Source: Pseudorhodoplanes sp049324435
GTDB lineage: Bacteria > Pseudomonadota > Alphaproteobacteria > Rhizobiales > Xanthobacteraceae
Length of the DNA: 64,000 nt
Direction: 5' to 3'
NCBI GenBank assembly: GCA_049324435.1
Contig: JBMOOQ010000009.1
Coordinates: forward strand, 1-64,000
The position numbers and the translations under genes are program-made. Below the pieces are notes generated by a model. It did not search any database, had not been told where the DNA came from, and was given only the letters and a program-made list of their open reading frames with translations. Shown here one piece after another: positions 32,292 through 41,158 of the stretch (the first letter of the stretch is position 1; every line of letters begins with the position of its first letter).

Positions 32292-32397
32292 TCAGCGCCG
32301 CCGGCGTTCTGCACAGGCGGCTGCGAAGAGCGCGAAGCCGGCGTGCGACATCCGCAACTCGTCCTGAGCGTCCCATCGATCGAAAGGTTTGTTGCGC

Positions 32398-33075
32398 ATG
32401 ATTGCGCGGCTGTCCGGCTTTGCCTCCCGATATTCGTGTTGGCTGCTGATGATTTCCGGCCTTGGAATTCTGCCCGCGGCTTCGCAGCCGCTGGTCGTCG
32501 CACTTGGCGACAGCAACACCGCAGGTTACGGCGTCGGCCAGGCCAATGCCTTCCCGGCGCAGCTCAACGCCATGCTGGCGCGGCGCGGCTACAATGCGAG
32601 GATCGCCAATGCCGGCGGGTCCGGCGACACTTTCGGCGGCATGCTGAGCCGGCTCGACACCAGCGTGCCGGCCGGCACGCGCCTCGTCATCGTGCAGGGC
32701 GGATACAACGATCTGATCCGCGGGACGCCGCGCGATGTCATCATCGCCCGCATGCAGGGCATCCTCGCGCAATTGCGGGCGCGGCGGGTGCCCGCAGTGC
32801 TCTGCGGCTTTTTCTTTCCGGAATGGGATGCTGTGGGCCGCAAGCTGTCCGCGCAATACGGTGCGCGCTTCGTGCCGGGCAGCACCTGCTATTCGCCGAG
32901 CCACACTGGCCCCGACCGGCTGCATATGTCGGCTGAGGGCCATACCGTGGTGGCACAGCGCCTGATGCCGGTGGTCGCGAGCGCGCTCGGCGCCTCACGA
33001 ACCCAACCTGCGAAGCGCGTCGCAGCGAAGAAGCCGGCGCCGCAGATGCGCCGCGCGCCTACGGCCGCAGATTGA
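32398..33075 (+). CDS. SGNH/GDSL hydrolase, arylesterase/TesA-like
   Basis: 225 residues. A signal peptide (about 1-29) precedes the SGNH blocks: block I GDSNTAGYG (Ser), block II GGSGDTFGG, block III QGGYND (G and N), and block V DRLHMSAEGH with catalytic Asp and His. This is a periplasmic esterase or lysophospholipase of the TesA/arylesterase type. The C-terminus has an Arg/Lys/Pro-rich tail. In block I Ser is followed by Asn instead of the usual Leu. The ATG at 32398 is the first credible start. The 3' end overlaps the convergent amidohydrolase gene by 17 nt. Confidence 0.9.
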   Translation: MIARLSGFASRYSCWLLMISGLGILPAASQPLVVALGDSNTAGYGVGQANAFPAQLNAMLARRGYNARIANAGGSGDTFGGMLSRLDTSVPAGTRLVIVQGGYNDLIRGTPRDVIIARMQGILAQLRARRVPAVLCGFFFPEWDAVGRKLSAQYGARFVPGSTCYSPSHTGPDRLHMSAEGHTVVAQRLMPVVASALGASRTQPAKRVAAKKPAPQMRRAPTAAD

Positions 33076-33931
33076 GCAGCTTGATCGCGTTTTCCTTCAG
33101 GATCAGCGGACGCACTTCCGGCTTGATGTCGATGGTCTCGAAATCGGCGAGCCAGCGATCCGGCGTGATCGCCGGAAAGTCCGAGCCAAACAGCATCTTG
33201 TGCTTCAGCAGCGAGTTCGCATAGCGCACAAGGATCGGTGGAAAGTATTTCGGCGACCAGCCGGACAGGTCGATATAGACATTCGGCTTGTGCTGCGCGA
33301 CCGCCAGCGCTTCCTCCTGCCAGGGGAAGGACGGATGCGCCATCACGATCTTCATGTCGGGAAAATCGATCGCCACCTGATCGAGATGGATCGGATTTGA
33401 ATATTCGAGCTTGATGCCGTAGCCGCCGCGCATGCCGGAGCCCACCCCGGTCTGCCCGGTGTGGAACAGTGCCGGCTTGCCGCTCGCCTGGATCTCCTCA
33501 TAGAGCGGATAGGCCATGCGGTCGTGCGGATAGAAGCCCTGCGAGGACGGGTGAAACTTGAAGCCCTGCACGCCGAACTCCTCGACGAGGCGCCGTGCCT
33601 CTCGTGCGCCAAGCTTGCCCTTGTGCGGATCGATCGAAGCGAACGGGATCATCACGTCGGAATTCTCGTTGGCGAGCCGCGCGACCTCCTCGTTGGCATA
33701 GCGCCGGATACCGAGATGATGTTCGCAATCGACGTGAAAGATCACGAGCGCCATTTTGCGCTGACGATAATACTCGGCGATCTCTGGAATGGTCGGCGCC
33801 CACAGCTCCTGCTTGAAATAGGCCTGCATGCCCTCGCGCAGCTCCGCGCCGTCCTCCCAGGTGTGAGTCCCGCAGGGGCCTTCGGCATGGGTATGGATGT
33901 CGATGGCAACGATATCGTCGAGATTGATCAT
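33059..33931 (-). CDS. Amidohydrolase (TIM-barrel, ACMSD-like family 2)
   Basis: 290 residues. The metal-dependent hydrolase barrel is marked by IDIHTHAEGPCG (HxH), ASIDPHKGKLGA, GFKFHPSSQGF, ALFHTGQTG (His ligand), VMAHPSFPW, and LFGSDFPAITPDRW with the catalytic Asp. This is the PF04909 family, which includes decarboxylases and hydrolases of aromatic or lactone substrates. The substrate is unknown. The ATG at 33931 was chosen over 34000 because the extension is basic and unconserved. It is a single gene without pathway partners. Confidence 0.9.
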   Translation of the reverse strand: MINLDDIVAIDIHTHAEGPCGTHTWEDGAELREGMQAYFKQELWAPTIPEIAEYYRQRKMALVIFHVDCEHHLGIRRYANEEVARLANENSDVMIPFASIDPHKGKLGAREARRLVEEFGVQGFKFHPSSQGFYPHDRMAYPLYEEIQASGKPALFHTGQTGVGSGMRGGYGIKLEYSNPIHLDQVAIDFPDMKIVMAHPSFPWQEEALAVAQHKPNVYIDLSGWSPKYFPPILVRYANSLLKHKMLFGSDFPAITPDRWLADFETIDIKPEVRPLILKENAIKLLNLRP

Positions 33932-34064
33932 AATGACTGCCGGTGGACGAGGGCGGAGCGGCAAGCGATATACGCGGTAACGGCCGATTTCAACGTGCAC
34001 GCGCCCGCAGCTTCTCGCAGCGGCGCCGGCCCAGTCGCGTTGCGGCGCGTCCGCAGCGGCCCGG

Positions 34065-34253
34065 CTAGGCGGTATGGCCGTCGTCCGGATCGACCGGCAT
34101 TTTCTTCTTCTGCTGCGGCGTCATGCGTGCGGGGTCCGGCTCGCCCGGCACGCCGCGCGGGCCGAGGCGCTCGCGCTGCATCTCGTCTTCGGTCTTGAGG
34201 TGATCACGGTTTTCGGAGAGGGGGCGGGGAATCTTGGGCTGGTTCGGCGCCAT
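34065..34253 (-). CDS. Small hydrophilic protein of unknown function
   Basis: 62 residues, starting MAPNQPKIPRPLSENRDHL. It is very rich in P, D, E, K and R and ends DPDDGHTA. No hydrophobic core is evident, so it is probably intrinsically disordered. The start was placed at 34253. An in-frame start at 34307 overlaps metZ. It lies 50 bp downstream of metZ on the same strand and may share its transcript. Similar short proteins are common in Rhizobiales genomes. Confidence 0.6.
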   Translation of the reverse strand: MAPNQPKIPRPLSENRDHLKTEDEMQRERLGPRGVPGEPDPARMTPQQKKKMPVDPDDGHTA

Positions 34254-34303
34254 GGCGAACTCCTGCGTCGCACACAAACGTCTGGCGCGCCGAAAGCGTT
34301 CCC

Positions 34304-35533
34304 TCACGCCTTCTCGAGCGCGATCGAGAGATCCTCAATGATATCGTCGGGATGTTCGAGCCCGACCGACAATCGCAGGAACCCGTCGGTGATGCCGAGA
34401 TCGGCGCGCGCCTGCTGCGTGATGCGCTGGTGCGTTGTGGTCGCCGGATGGGTGATCAGGCTCTTGGCATCGCCGAGATTGTTTGAGATGCGTACGATCT
34501 GCAGCGCGTCCTGCACCGCGAAGGCGGCGGTTTTGCCGCCCTTCACCTCGAAGGCGACGAGGTTCGAGCCGCCTTTCATCTGGCGCTTGATGATATCGGC
34601 CTGCGGGTGGTCGGCGCGGCCGGGATAGATCAGCCGCGTGACCTTGGGATGGTCTGCGAGAAAATCCGCGACCTTTGCCGCGGAATCGGTCTGTTGGCGG
34701 ACGCGCAGCGGCAGGGTCTCAAGTCCCTTGAGCATTACCCATGCATTGAAAGGCGATATCGAGGGACCGGTCTGCCGGTGCAGGTTATGGATGTTGTCCT
34801 GGATGAACTTTGCCGAGCCCAGCACAATGCCGCCAAGACACCGGCCCTGGCCGTCGATGTGCTTGGTGGTGGAATACACGACGCAATCGGCGCCGAGCGC
34901 GAGCGGGCTCTGCCACATCGGCGTGGAGAACACGTTGTCGACGGTCAGCGTCGCACCCGCCTCATGCGCGATCTTCGCGACCGCTGCGATGTCGATCACT
35001 TCCAGCGTCGGATTGGCCGGAGTCTCCATGAAGAAGGTCTTGGTGTTCGGTCGCACCGCGTTCTTCCACTGACTGAGATCGGTGCCGTCGACCAGCGTCG
35101 ATGACACGCCGAAGCGTGGCAGCAATTCCTCGACCACGTAGAGACACGAGCCGAACAAGGCGCGCGACGACACGATGTGATCGCCGGCCTTGACCTGGCC
35201 CATCAGCGCGAGCGTCACCGCGGCCATGCCGGTCGCAGTCGCACGTCCGTCCTCGGCGCCCTCGAAATCCGCCATGCGGGTCTCGAACATGCGCACGGTC
35301 GGATTGGCGAAGCGCGAATACTGAAAGCCCGGGCTCTCGCCCTTGAAGCGCGCCTCGGCCTGCGCGGCGTTGTCGTAGACATAGCCCTGTGTGAGAAACA
35401 GCGCCTCCGAGGTCTCGCCGAATTGCGAGCGCAAAATCCCGTGATGCACAAGGCGGGTCTCTGGACGGAGATCGCGTTGCGGCCGCTTGGCTTTCGGCGG
35501 CGCCTTGTCAGACGGCTTTGTTTCAGACGGCAT
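34304..35533 (-). CDS. metZ: O-succinylhomoserine sulfhydrylase
   Basis: 409 residues. A Cys/Met metabolism PLP-dependent enzyme: RPETRLVHHG, QYSRFANPTVRM, the substrate-phosphate loop TGMAAVTLAL, the METPANPTLEV block, TVDNVFSTP, and the PLP lysine in YSTTKHIDGQGR. It makes homocysteine from O-succinylhomoserine and sulfide in methionine synthesis. The ATG at 35533 lies just downstream of a terminator and a SAM-II riboswitch (35593-35652), so expression is expected to fall when S-adenosylmethionine is abundant. The in-frame ORF continues to 35584 inside the terminator, which supports the shorter start. Confidence 0.95.
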   Translation of the reverse strand: MPSETKPSDKAPPKAKRPQRDLRPETRLVHHGILRSQFGETSEALFLTQGYVYDNAAQAEARFKGESPGFQYSRFANPTVRMFETRMADFEGAEDGRATATGMAAVTLALMGQVKAGDHIVSSRALFGSCLYVVEELLPRFGVSSTLVDGTDLSQWKNAVRPNTKTFFMETPANPTLEVIDIAAVAKIAHEAGATLTVDNVFSTPMWQSPLALGADCVVYSTTKHIDGQGRCLGGIVLGSAKFIQDNIHNLHRQTGPSISPFNAWVMLKGLETLPLRVRQQTDSAAKVADFLADHPKVTRLIYPGRADHPQADIIKRQMKGGSNLVAFEVKGGKTAAFAVQDALQIVRISNNLGDAKSLITHPATTTHQRITQQARADLGITDGFLRLSVGLEHPDDIIEDLSIALEKA

Positions 35534-35548
35534 GGCAGGCTCCAGGCA

Positions 35549-35580
35549 CAAAAAATCCCGGCCGGGAATCCGGGCCGGGC
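35549..35580 (-). terminator. Terminator in the SAM-II expression platform
   Basis: On the minus strand a GC-rich stem (CCCGGCC with GGCCGGG around CGGATTCCC) is followed by ATTTTTT. It sits between the SAM-II aptamer and the metZ start codon. Ligand-controlled termination is the likely mode. Confidence 0.8.
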
Positions 35581-35592
35581 ACACGCGTCCCC

Positions 35593-35652
35593 GGCCTTTT
35601 AGCGATTTATTTTACGTGGCTGCAAGCCGGCCGGCTCAAATGACCACGGATC
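35593..35652 (-). promoter_or_regulatory. SAM-II riboswitch upstream of metZ
   Basis: The minus strand reads CGTGGTCATTTGAGC, then CCGGCCGGCTTGCAGCCACG, then TAAAATAAATCGCTAAA. This is the conserved SAM-II aptamer: P1 pairs CGTGG with CCACG, and the 3' A-rich segment and GCTAAA form the pseudoknot. SAM-II controls met genes in alphaproteobacteria. Its position directly before metZ and a terminator fits. Confidence 0.95.
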
Positions 35653-35689
35653 GGCAGCCCTCTTACGATGCGGGGCGAGGGGGCGTCAA

Positions 35690-35834
35690 GGCATGGGCGC
35701 GTGCCCCGGACGCGATGCAGCACGCAAAGCGATGCATCGCAGAGCCTTGGCCCATTTCAGGTGTTAGCGATGTGTGGGTCCCGGTTCTGCAGCGCACCGC
35801 TGCGCTCTGCGCTGCGCCCGGGACGCGAGATTGC
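35690..35834. repeat. Bradyrhizobium-type intergenic palindromic repeat
   Basis: The segment between the CoxL-like gene stop and the riboswitch has two paired modules: GTGCCCCGGACGCGATGCAGC ... GATGCATCGCAGAGCC, and GGGTCCCGGTTCTGCAGCGC ... GCGCTGCGCCCGGGAC. Together they form nested imperfect palindromes. The layout and wording closely resemble abundant intergenic repeats of Bradyrhizobium and relatives, recalled from memory. It holds no gene, and the ORF through it is spurious. Confidence 0.6.
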
Positions 35835-38203
35835 TACGCCGCCTTCGCCTTTTTGGCTGCCTGGATCGCCGCCCATATCCGGGCCGGTGACGCTGGCATG
35901 TCGATATGGCGGATGCCGTAAACCGACAGCGCGTCCACAATCGCATTCATCACACTGACCAGGGCACCGGCGCATCCGGCCTCGCCGCATCCCTTGGTGC
36001 CGAGCGGGTTGGTGGTTGCGGGCACGGGATGGCTGACAAAGCCGATGTCGGGAAACTGGCGCGCGCGCGGCATCGCATAGTCCTGGAACGAGCCGGTCAG
36101 CAACTGACCGTCCTCGTCATAGGACACGTTCTCCATCAGCGCCTGACCGATGCCCTGGATCACGCCGCCATGGACCTGGCCCTGAACCAGCAGCGGATTG
36201 ACGATGGTGCCGAAGTCATTGACCGACGAATAGCGCACGACGTCGACTTCACCGGTCTCGGGATCGATTTCGACCTCGGCGACGTGACAGCCGTTCGGAA
36301 AACTCGATGGCACGCCTTCATTGACGACACTCGCATCGAGCTTCGCCGGGGTGCCATCGGGCAGCTTCAATCCGGCACGCAGCTTCTCCGCAAGTTCCAG
36401 GATGCCAATCGAACGATCTGTGCCGGCAATCGTGAACCGGCCATTGCTGAACTCAATATCGGCGGGCGCAGCTTCCAGCACATGCGAGGCGATGGCCTTG
36501 CCGTTCTCGATCACCTTGTCGGACGCTTCGAGAATGGCTGCGCCGCTTGCAGTGATCGAGCGTGAACCGCCGGTGCCGCCGCCGGCGAGAAGCTGATCGC
36601 TGTCGCCTTGCAGAAGGCGGATGCGCTCGAACGGAATACCGAGCGCGCGCGAGAGCACCTGCGCATAGGGCGCGGCATGGCCCTGTCCGTAATCCAGCGT
36701 GCCGGTGATGATGGTGACGTCGCCGTTCTCTTCGAAGCGGATGCCGCCCATTTCCTTGCCGGGAGGGGCGGTGACTTCCAGGAACGAACCGATGCCGAGA
36801 CCGCGCAGCTTGCCGCGCGCTTCACTCTCGCGCCTGCGCGCGGCAAAGCCTGGAAGGTCTGCGCCGTCGACAGCCTCCTGGAAGATCGCCGGAAAGTCTC
36901 CGCTGTCGTATTTCATGCCGGATGCGGCGGCATAGGGAATCTGCGATGGCGCGATGTGGTTGCGGCGGCGCAATTCGAGCCGGTCGATCCCCATCTCTTT
37001 TGCGGCGGTATCGATCAGCCGCTCCATGTAATAATTGCCTTCGGGACGGCCGGCGCCGCGATAGGCCGAGACCTGGGTGGTGTTGGTGAAGACGCACTTG
37101 CTCGACACTTCGAGCAGCGGCGTCCGGTAGACACCGGGTGTGTTCTTCACTGCATTCAGCGTTCCGGGCAGCGGGGCGACCATGGCGAGGAAGGCGCCCA
37201 TATTGGCGTAACCGGTCAGCCGTATCGCGAGGAAGTGTCCGTCCTTGTCGAGCGCGAGTTCGGCGGTCATTTCATGATCGCGGCCATGCGAGTCCGAGAC
37301 GAAGGCGCCGGAGCGGTCGTCGGTCCATTTGACCGGACGGCCGAGCAGGCGCGCCGCATGCAGGATGCAGACATATTCCGAATAGGCCTGCGCCTTCATT
37401 CCGAATGAGCCGCCGACATTGGCGGTGAGGACGCGCATCTGCTGCGGCTTCAGCCCGAGAATGTCGACAAGCTGGCCTTTCATGCCGAACACGCCCTGGC
37501 TCTGGGTGTGCAAGGTGAAGCGATCGGCTTTGGGATCGTATTTGGCCACTGCCGCACGCGGCTCCATCGGAGCCGCCACAAGCCGCGTATTGCGCAGCGA
37601 CAGTTTCGTCACATGCGCAGCCGATGCGAAGGCCGCCGCGACTTTTTCGGTGTCTCCATAGTGATAGTCGAGCGCGATATTGCCCGGCACATCGTCGTAG
37701 ATTTGCGGCGCGCCGGGCTTGGCGGCTTCGCTCGCCAGCGTCACCGCGGGCAGGGGCTCGATGTCGAGCACGACCGCCTCTGCGGCATCGCGGGCCTGGA
37801 GCGCGGTTTCGGCGACCACAAAGGCCACCGGATCGCCGACATAGCGCACCTTGTCGGACGCCAGCGCAAAGCGCTGCGGCTTCTTCATGTCGGAGCCATC
37901 GCGGTTCTTGAACGGCACGATGCATTTGAAGGTGCCGTAGGCCGCGAGATCCTTTGCGGTAAAGACGGCAAGAACGCCCGGCATGGCGGCCGCTTGGGCC
38001 GTATCGATGCCGTTGATCACCCCATGCGCATAGGGCGACCGCACGATCGCGGCATAGGCCTGGCCCGGGAGCATGATATCGTCGGTGTAGTGGCCCTTGC
38101 CCTGGACCAGCACCGGATCCTCGGTGCGCAGCACCGGCTGGCCCACGCCGAACTTCGCCACCGCCCATTTGTCGCTGTTGGAGATGTCGTCGCGGATATT
38201 CAT
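35834..38203 (-). CDS. Molybdopterin-binding hydroxylase large subunit (CoxL-like, form II)
   Basis: 789 residues, the usual CoxL/xanthine dehydrogenase large-subunit length. An N-terminal Ald_Xan_dh domain (RTEDPVLVQGKGHYTDDI, VRSPYAHG) is followed by Mo-cofactor binding: GGSFGMKAQ, SAYRGAGRPEG (form II active-site loop rather than CO-dehydrogenase AYRCSF), TGTLDYGQGH and TKGCGEAGCAGAL (catalytic Glu). The AYRGAGR motif points away from true CO oxidation and to an aldehyde or aromatic substrate. The small (2Fe-2S) and medium (FAD) subunits are not adjacent in the window, so it must pair with subunits encoded elsewhere. Confidence 0.93.
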   Translation of the reverse strand: MNIRDDISNSDKWAVAKFGVGQPVLRTEDPVLVQGKGHYTDDIMLPGQAYAAIVRSPYAHGVINGIDTAQAAAMPGVLAVFTAKDLAAYGTFKCIVPFKNRDGSDMKKPQRFALASDKVRYVGDPVAFVVAETALQARDAAEAVVLDIEPLPAVTLASEAAKPGAPQIYDDVPGNIALDYHYGDTEKVAAAFASAAHVTKLSLRNTRLVAAPMEPRAAVAKYDPKADRFTLHTQSQGVFGMKGQLVDILGLKPQQMRVLTANVGGSFGMKAQAYSEYVCILHAARLLGRPVKWTDDRSGAFVSDSHGRDHEMTAELALDKDGHFLAIRLTGYANMGAFLAMVAPLPGTLNAVKNTPGVYRTPLLEVSSKCVFTNTTQVSAYRGAGRPEGNYYMERLIDTAAKEMGIDRLELRRRNHIAPSQIPYAAASGMKYDSGDFPAIFQEAVDGADLPGFAARRRESEARGKLRGLGIGSFLEVTAPPGKEMGGIRFEENGDVTIITGTLDYGQGHAAPYAQVLSRALGIPFERIRLLQGDSDQLLAGGGTGGSRSITASGAAILEASDKVIENGKAIASHVLEAAPADIEFSNGRFTIAGTDRSIGILELAEKLRAGLKLPDGTPAKLDASVVNEGVPSSFPNGCHVAEVEIDPETGEVDVVRYSSVNDFGTIVNPLLVQGQVHGGVIQGIGQALMENVSYDEDGQLLTGSFQDYAMPRARQFPDIGFVSHPVPATTNPLGTKGCGEAGCAGALVSVMNAIVDALSVYGIRHIDMPASPARIWAAIQAAKKAKAA

Positions 38204-38446
38204 GCGGGCTCACGGCTTTTGAGGGAGGGCTATCCGAATAGCGGGGGGACCGGCAGGCGGCAAGGATGGGCCGCGGCATGCCAGTCTCGCGGCGGTTGCA
38301 GGACGGTTCTCAGCTCGCGCCGATCCGGTCGGCCGAAGGTGCGCTGACAGGTTTCCACCGGGGTAAAAACCGGGCTACACTTTGCCCGATCTTTGGACAC
38401 TGGTGCCGCCGAACCTCGGGGGAGGGCACGCGGCAGGACGAGTTTG

Positions 38447-39652
38447 ATGAGCGACGAGGTCCGGGCGACCGGCCTTGCTCCCGCCTGTGACAGTCTGCAT
38501 CCAAATTCTCCCCGGCGAACGGGCGAGGCACAGGGTGGAGGCGTGCAGTCTGGCTACGACGGGGGTCGAGGCTCGCCCCACAACAAGGTGCGGGACGAAC
38601 CCGCGCCCGATGCTGACGAACTGCGCCGCGACGGCCGCGCAGACCCTCAGGTATGGGGAACCGATCTTTGCGGTCCGACCTATGCCGCGCTCGATCTCGG
38701 CACGAACAATTGCCGGCTGCTGGTTGCGCGTGCGACCCATGATGGGTTCCGCGTCATCGACGCCTTTTCCCGCATCATCCGGCTCGGCGAGGGCATCACG
38801 TCTTCAGGCCGGCTCGGAGAACCGGCGATCGGGCGCGCCATCGAGGTGCTGCGAATCTGCCGGGACAAGATGCGCAACCGTGGCGTTACGCGCTCGCGTC
38901 TGATCGCGACCGAGGCCTGCCGGCTTGCGGAAAATGGCCATGAATTCCTCGACCGCGTCCGCGAGGAAGTCGGTATTTCGCTTGAAGTCGTCGACCGCGA
39001 AACCGAGGCGATGCTGGCGGCGACCGGCTGCACCCCGCTGGTCGATCCTGAATCCGAAGGCGCGATCCTGTTCGATATCGGCGGGGGATCGTCGGAGATC
39101 GCGAGCCTCGGCCGGCCGAAGCCAAGCCGGCGCGGGCCGCCGGAGCCCGCCATCCACGGTTGGACCTCCCTGCCGGTCGGTGTGGTCACGCTCGCGGAGC
39201 GGCATGGCGGCGTCACCGTGACCCGGGAGATTTTCGAGGCCATGGTCGCGGAAGCCGCGGACCTGATCGCGCCGTTCGCGAGCGAGCAGCGCAAGCATCC
39301 GATCAATGGCCATCTTCTCGGCACGTCAGGCACGGTGACCACCATTGCCGGCGTGCATCTCGGTCTGAAACGTTATGACCGCAGACGCGTCGACGGCTGC
39401 TGGATGATGGACGACGAAGTCACCGATGTGATGGAGCGCCTGCTGGCCATGTCCTATGACGAGCGCGTCTGCAACGCCTGTATCGGCGCCGAGCGCGCCG
39501 ATCTGGTGCTGGCCGGATGCGCGATTCTGGAGGCGATCCGCAGAGCGTTCCCGGCCGGGCGGCTGCGGGTCGCGGACCGCGGTCTGCGCGAGGGGATGCT
39601 GGTTCAGATGATGCGCGCCGACGGCGTGTGGCGCGAGGCGGGGATGTCGTGA
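38447..39652 (+). CDS. Ppx/GppA phosphatase
   Basis: 401 residues. The actin-like ASKHA blocks are present: AALDLGTNNCRLLV (phosphate 1), ACRLAENGHEFL, VDRETEAMLA, LFDIGGGSSEIA (phosphate 2) and LGTSGTVTTIAGV. The family degrades polyphosphate or converts pppGpp to ppGpp, and which applies here is unknown. The first ~75 residues are a disordered Arg/Gly/Pro-rich extension. The ATG at 38447 has an AGGA site. A TTG at 38393 is possible but unlikely. Its TGA overlaps the rlmE GTG (GTGA), so the two genes are coupled, a common alphaproteobacterial arrangement. Confidence 0.92.
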   Translation: MSDEVRATGLAPACDSLHPNSPRRTGEAQGGGVQSGYDGGRGSPHNKVRDEPAPDADELRRDGRADPQVWGTDLCGPTYAALDLGTNNCRLLVARATHDGFRVIDAFSRIIRLGEGITSSGRLGEPAIGRAIEVLRICRDKMRNRGVTRSRLIATEACRLAENGHEFLDRVREEVGISLEVVDRETEAMLAATGCTPLVDPESEGAILFDIGGGSSEIASLGRPKPSRRGPPEPAIHGWTSLPVGVVTLAERHGGVTVTREIFEAMVAEAADLIAPFASEQRKHPINGHLLGTSGTVTTIAGVHLGLKRYDRRRVDGCWMMDDEVTDVMERLLAMSYDERVCNACIGAERADLVLAGCAILEAIRRAFPAGRLRVADRGLREGMLVQMMRADGVWREAGMS

Positions 39653-40341
39653 AGTCGGCCAAGGGCAGCGGCGGCCGCGAACTGAAGACGCGCGTCAAGA
39701 CCGGCAAGAGCCGTTCGCTATCGTCCAAGCTTTGGCTCGAGCGCCAGCTCAACGATCCTTATGTGGCGCGCGCCAAGCGCGAAGGCTTTCGCTCGCGCGC
39801 GGTCTACAAGCTGTCCGAAATCGACGACAAGGCGAGGTTTCTCAAACCCGGCGTGCGCGTTGTCGATCTCGGCGCGGCTCCCGGCGGCTGGAGCCAGCTC
39901 GCGGCGCAGCGCGTGCGTGCCGCCGACGGCAAGGGACGGGTGGTCGCGATCGATCTGCTCGACATGGATCCGGTGCCGGGCGTCGATTTCATGAAACTCG
40001 ACTTTCTCGATCCTGCTGCGCCCGGCATTCTGAAGGAGAAGCTTGGCGGACCGGCCGATGTCGTGCTCTCCGACATGGCAGCGAATGCGACCGGTCATCG
40101 CAAGACCGATCATTTGAAGATCGTTGCGCTGGTCGAAGCGGCGGCGATGTTCGCGGCCGAAGTGCTCAAGCCCGGCGGCACGTTTCTCGCAAAGGTGCTG
40201 CAGGGCGGCACCGAAGGCGATTTGCTCGCAATGCTCAAGCGCGACTTTGCGAGCGTGAAACACGTGAAGCCGTCCGCAAGCCGGCAGGATTCGGCGGAGC
40301 TTTATGTGCTTGCGACCGGATTTCGGGGCAATAAAGCCTGA
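39649..40341 (+). CDS. rlmE: 23S rRNA (uridine-2'-O-)methyltransferase
   Basis: 230 residues. It has SLSSKLWLERQLNDPYVARAKREGFRSRAVYKL (with the catalytic Lys), SAM site VVDLGAAPGGWSQ, SDMAANATGHRKTDH (Asp) and FLAKVLQGG (Lys), forming the K-D-K-E tetrad of RrmJ/FtsJ enzymes that methylate U2552 in the peptidyl transferase A-loop. The N-terminal ~30 residues are a basic extension common in alphaproteobacteria. The start is GTG at 39649, overlapping the ppx stop. It helps 50S maturation. Confidence 0.96.
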   Translation: MKSAKGSGGRELKTRVKTGKSRSLSSKLWLERQLNDPYVARAKREGFRSRAVYKLSEIDDKARFLKPGVRVVDLGAAPGGWSQLAAQRVRAADGKGRVVAIDLLDMDPVPGVDFMKLDFLDPAAPGILKEKLGGPADVVLSDMAANATGHRKTDHLKIVALVEAAAMFAAEVLKPGGTFLAKVLQGGTEGDLLAMLKRDFASVKHVKPSASRQDSAELYVLATGFRGNKA

Positions 40342-40347
40342 GGCTCG

Positions 40348-40890
40348 CTACCGTCTCTTTGCCAGGCACTGTTCAAGCGAGTAATTCGCGTCGCAGCGTT
40401 TGGCGGCGAGATCGGCCGATGCGCCCTTGGCCATTTCGCCCAGCTTGCATTCGGCCGCCGAGACATTGGTCTGCAGATAGCGCATCTGGCAGGTCTCCCG
40501 CCGGTTCTTGCCGCGCATGCCCTTGCGCACCAGGGCCTGATAGCGCTTGCGGTAATCCGGATTGTTGATGGCAATGACGGCCAGTGCCTTTTCGTAATCG
40601 CCGGCCGCTGAAAACGGCGCCGCATAGGCGCCGAGCGCGACCAGCGCTTCGAAAGCCTTGCGGCCCTGTTTCAGGGGCGGTGTCCTGTCGCGAAACGCGG
40701 TGATGAGCGCGAGGCCTTCCTTGCTCAGGGCCTCGCCCTGCGCTTTCTGTTCGGCGTTGCCGAGGTCGATGCCGCGCAGCGCATCCTGGAGCGTTGCGGC
40801 CTTTTCGCAGACAGGACAACCGGTCTGGGCGAGCGCGGTCGTCATCGTGGTCATGGAGACGAGCAGGAGTACAAGCGCGATCCTGATCAT
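40348..40890 (-). CDS. Secreted protein of unknown function
   Basis: 180 residues. A signal peptide (1-22, TALAQ) is followed by GCPVCEKAATLQDAL, a CxxC-type pair at the mature N-terminus, then helix-rich sequence with conserved-looking PDYRKRYQALVRKGM. Three more cysteines (ETCQM, AECKL, KRCDAN) and one in EQCLAKRR follow. It has six cysteines in the mature part, so disulfides are likely. No family is recognised. It is convergent with rlmE with a 6-bp gap. Confidence 0.75.
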   Translation of the reverse strand: MIRIALVLLLVSMTTMTTALAQTGCPVCEKAATLQDALRGIDLGNAEQKAQGEALSKEGLALITAFRDRTPPLKQGRKAFEALVALGAYAAPFSAAGDYEKALAVIAINNPDYRKRYQALVRKGMRGKNRRETCQMRYLQTNVSAAECKLGEMAKGASADLAAKRCDANYSLEQCLAKRR

Positions 40891-41158
40891 GAGGCCTCTG
40901 TCCGGGGCTGGCTCGGCTTTGGAACGTCGATCGATTCAAGTCTATCGCGTGTTGGACGAAAACGCTTACAGGTCTGTCTCCAGCCAACGGTAAGGCGCAA
41001 AAGGGCCGCAACGCAGGCCTTTTTGATGTCCGAAAGCGACAAAAGGCCGGTTTATCGACATTTTTTGCAGTCCGGCCTTGCGCTGTGCCTTCGCAAGCCC
41101 CCGCGAATCTCATAATCGGGCAGACGCGCACACCGCGCATCCTAAGAGGGCATACTCC

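Noticed and set aside
32200..32300. CTGGGATGACGCTAG as a degenerate copy of the tRNA end (CTGGGGAACTAG reversed)
   Set aside because: The match is short and gapped and has no flanking similarity. I do not count it as an att site.
35487..35921. A 144-codon plus-strand frame over the riboswitch and repeat
   Set aside because: It crosses the SAM-II aptamer, a terminator and an intergenic repeat, so it is spurious.
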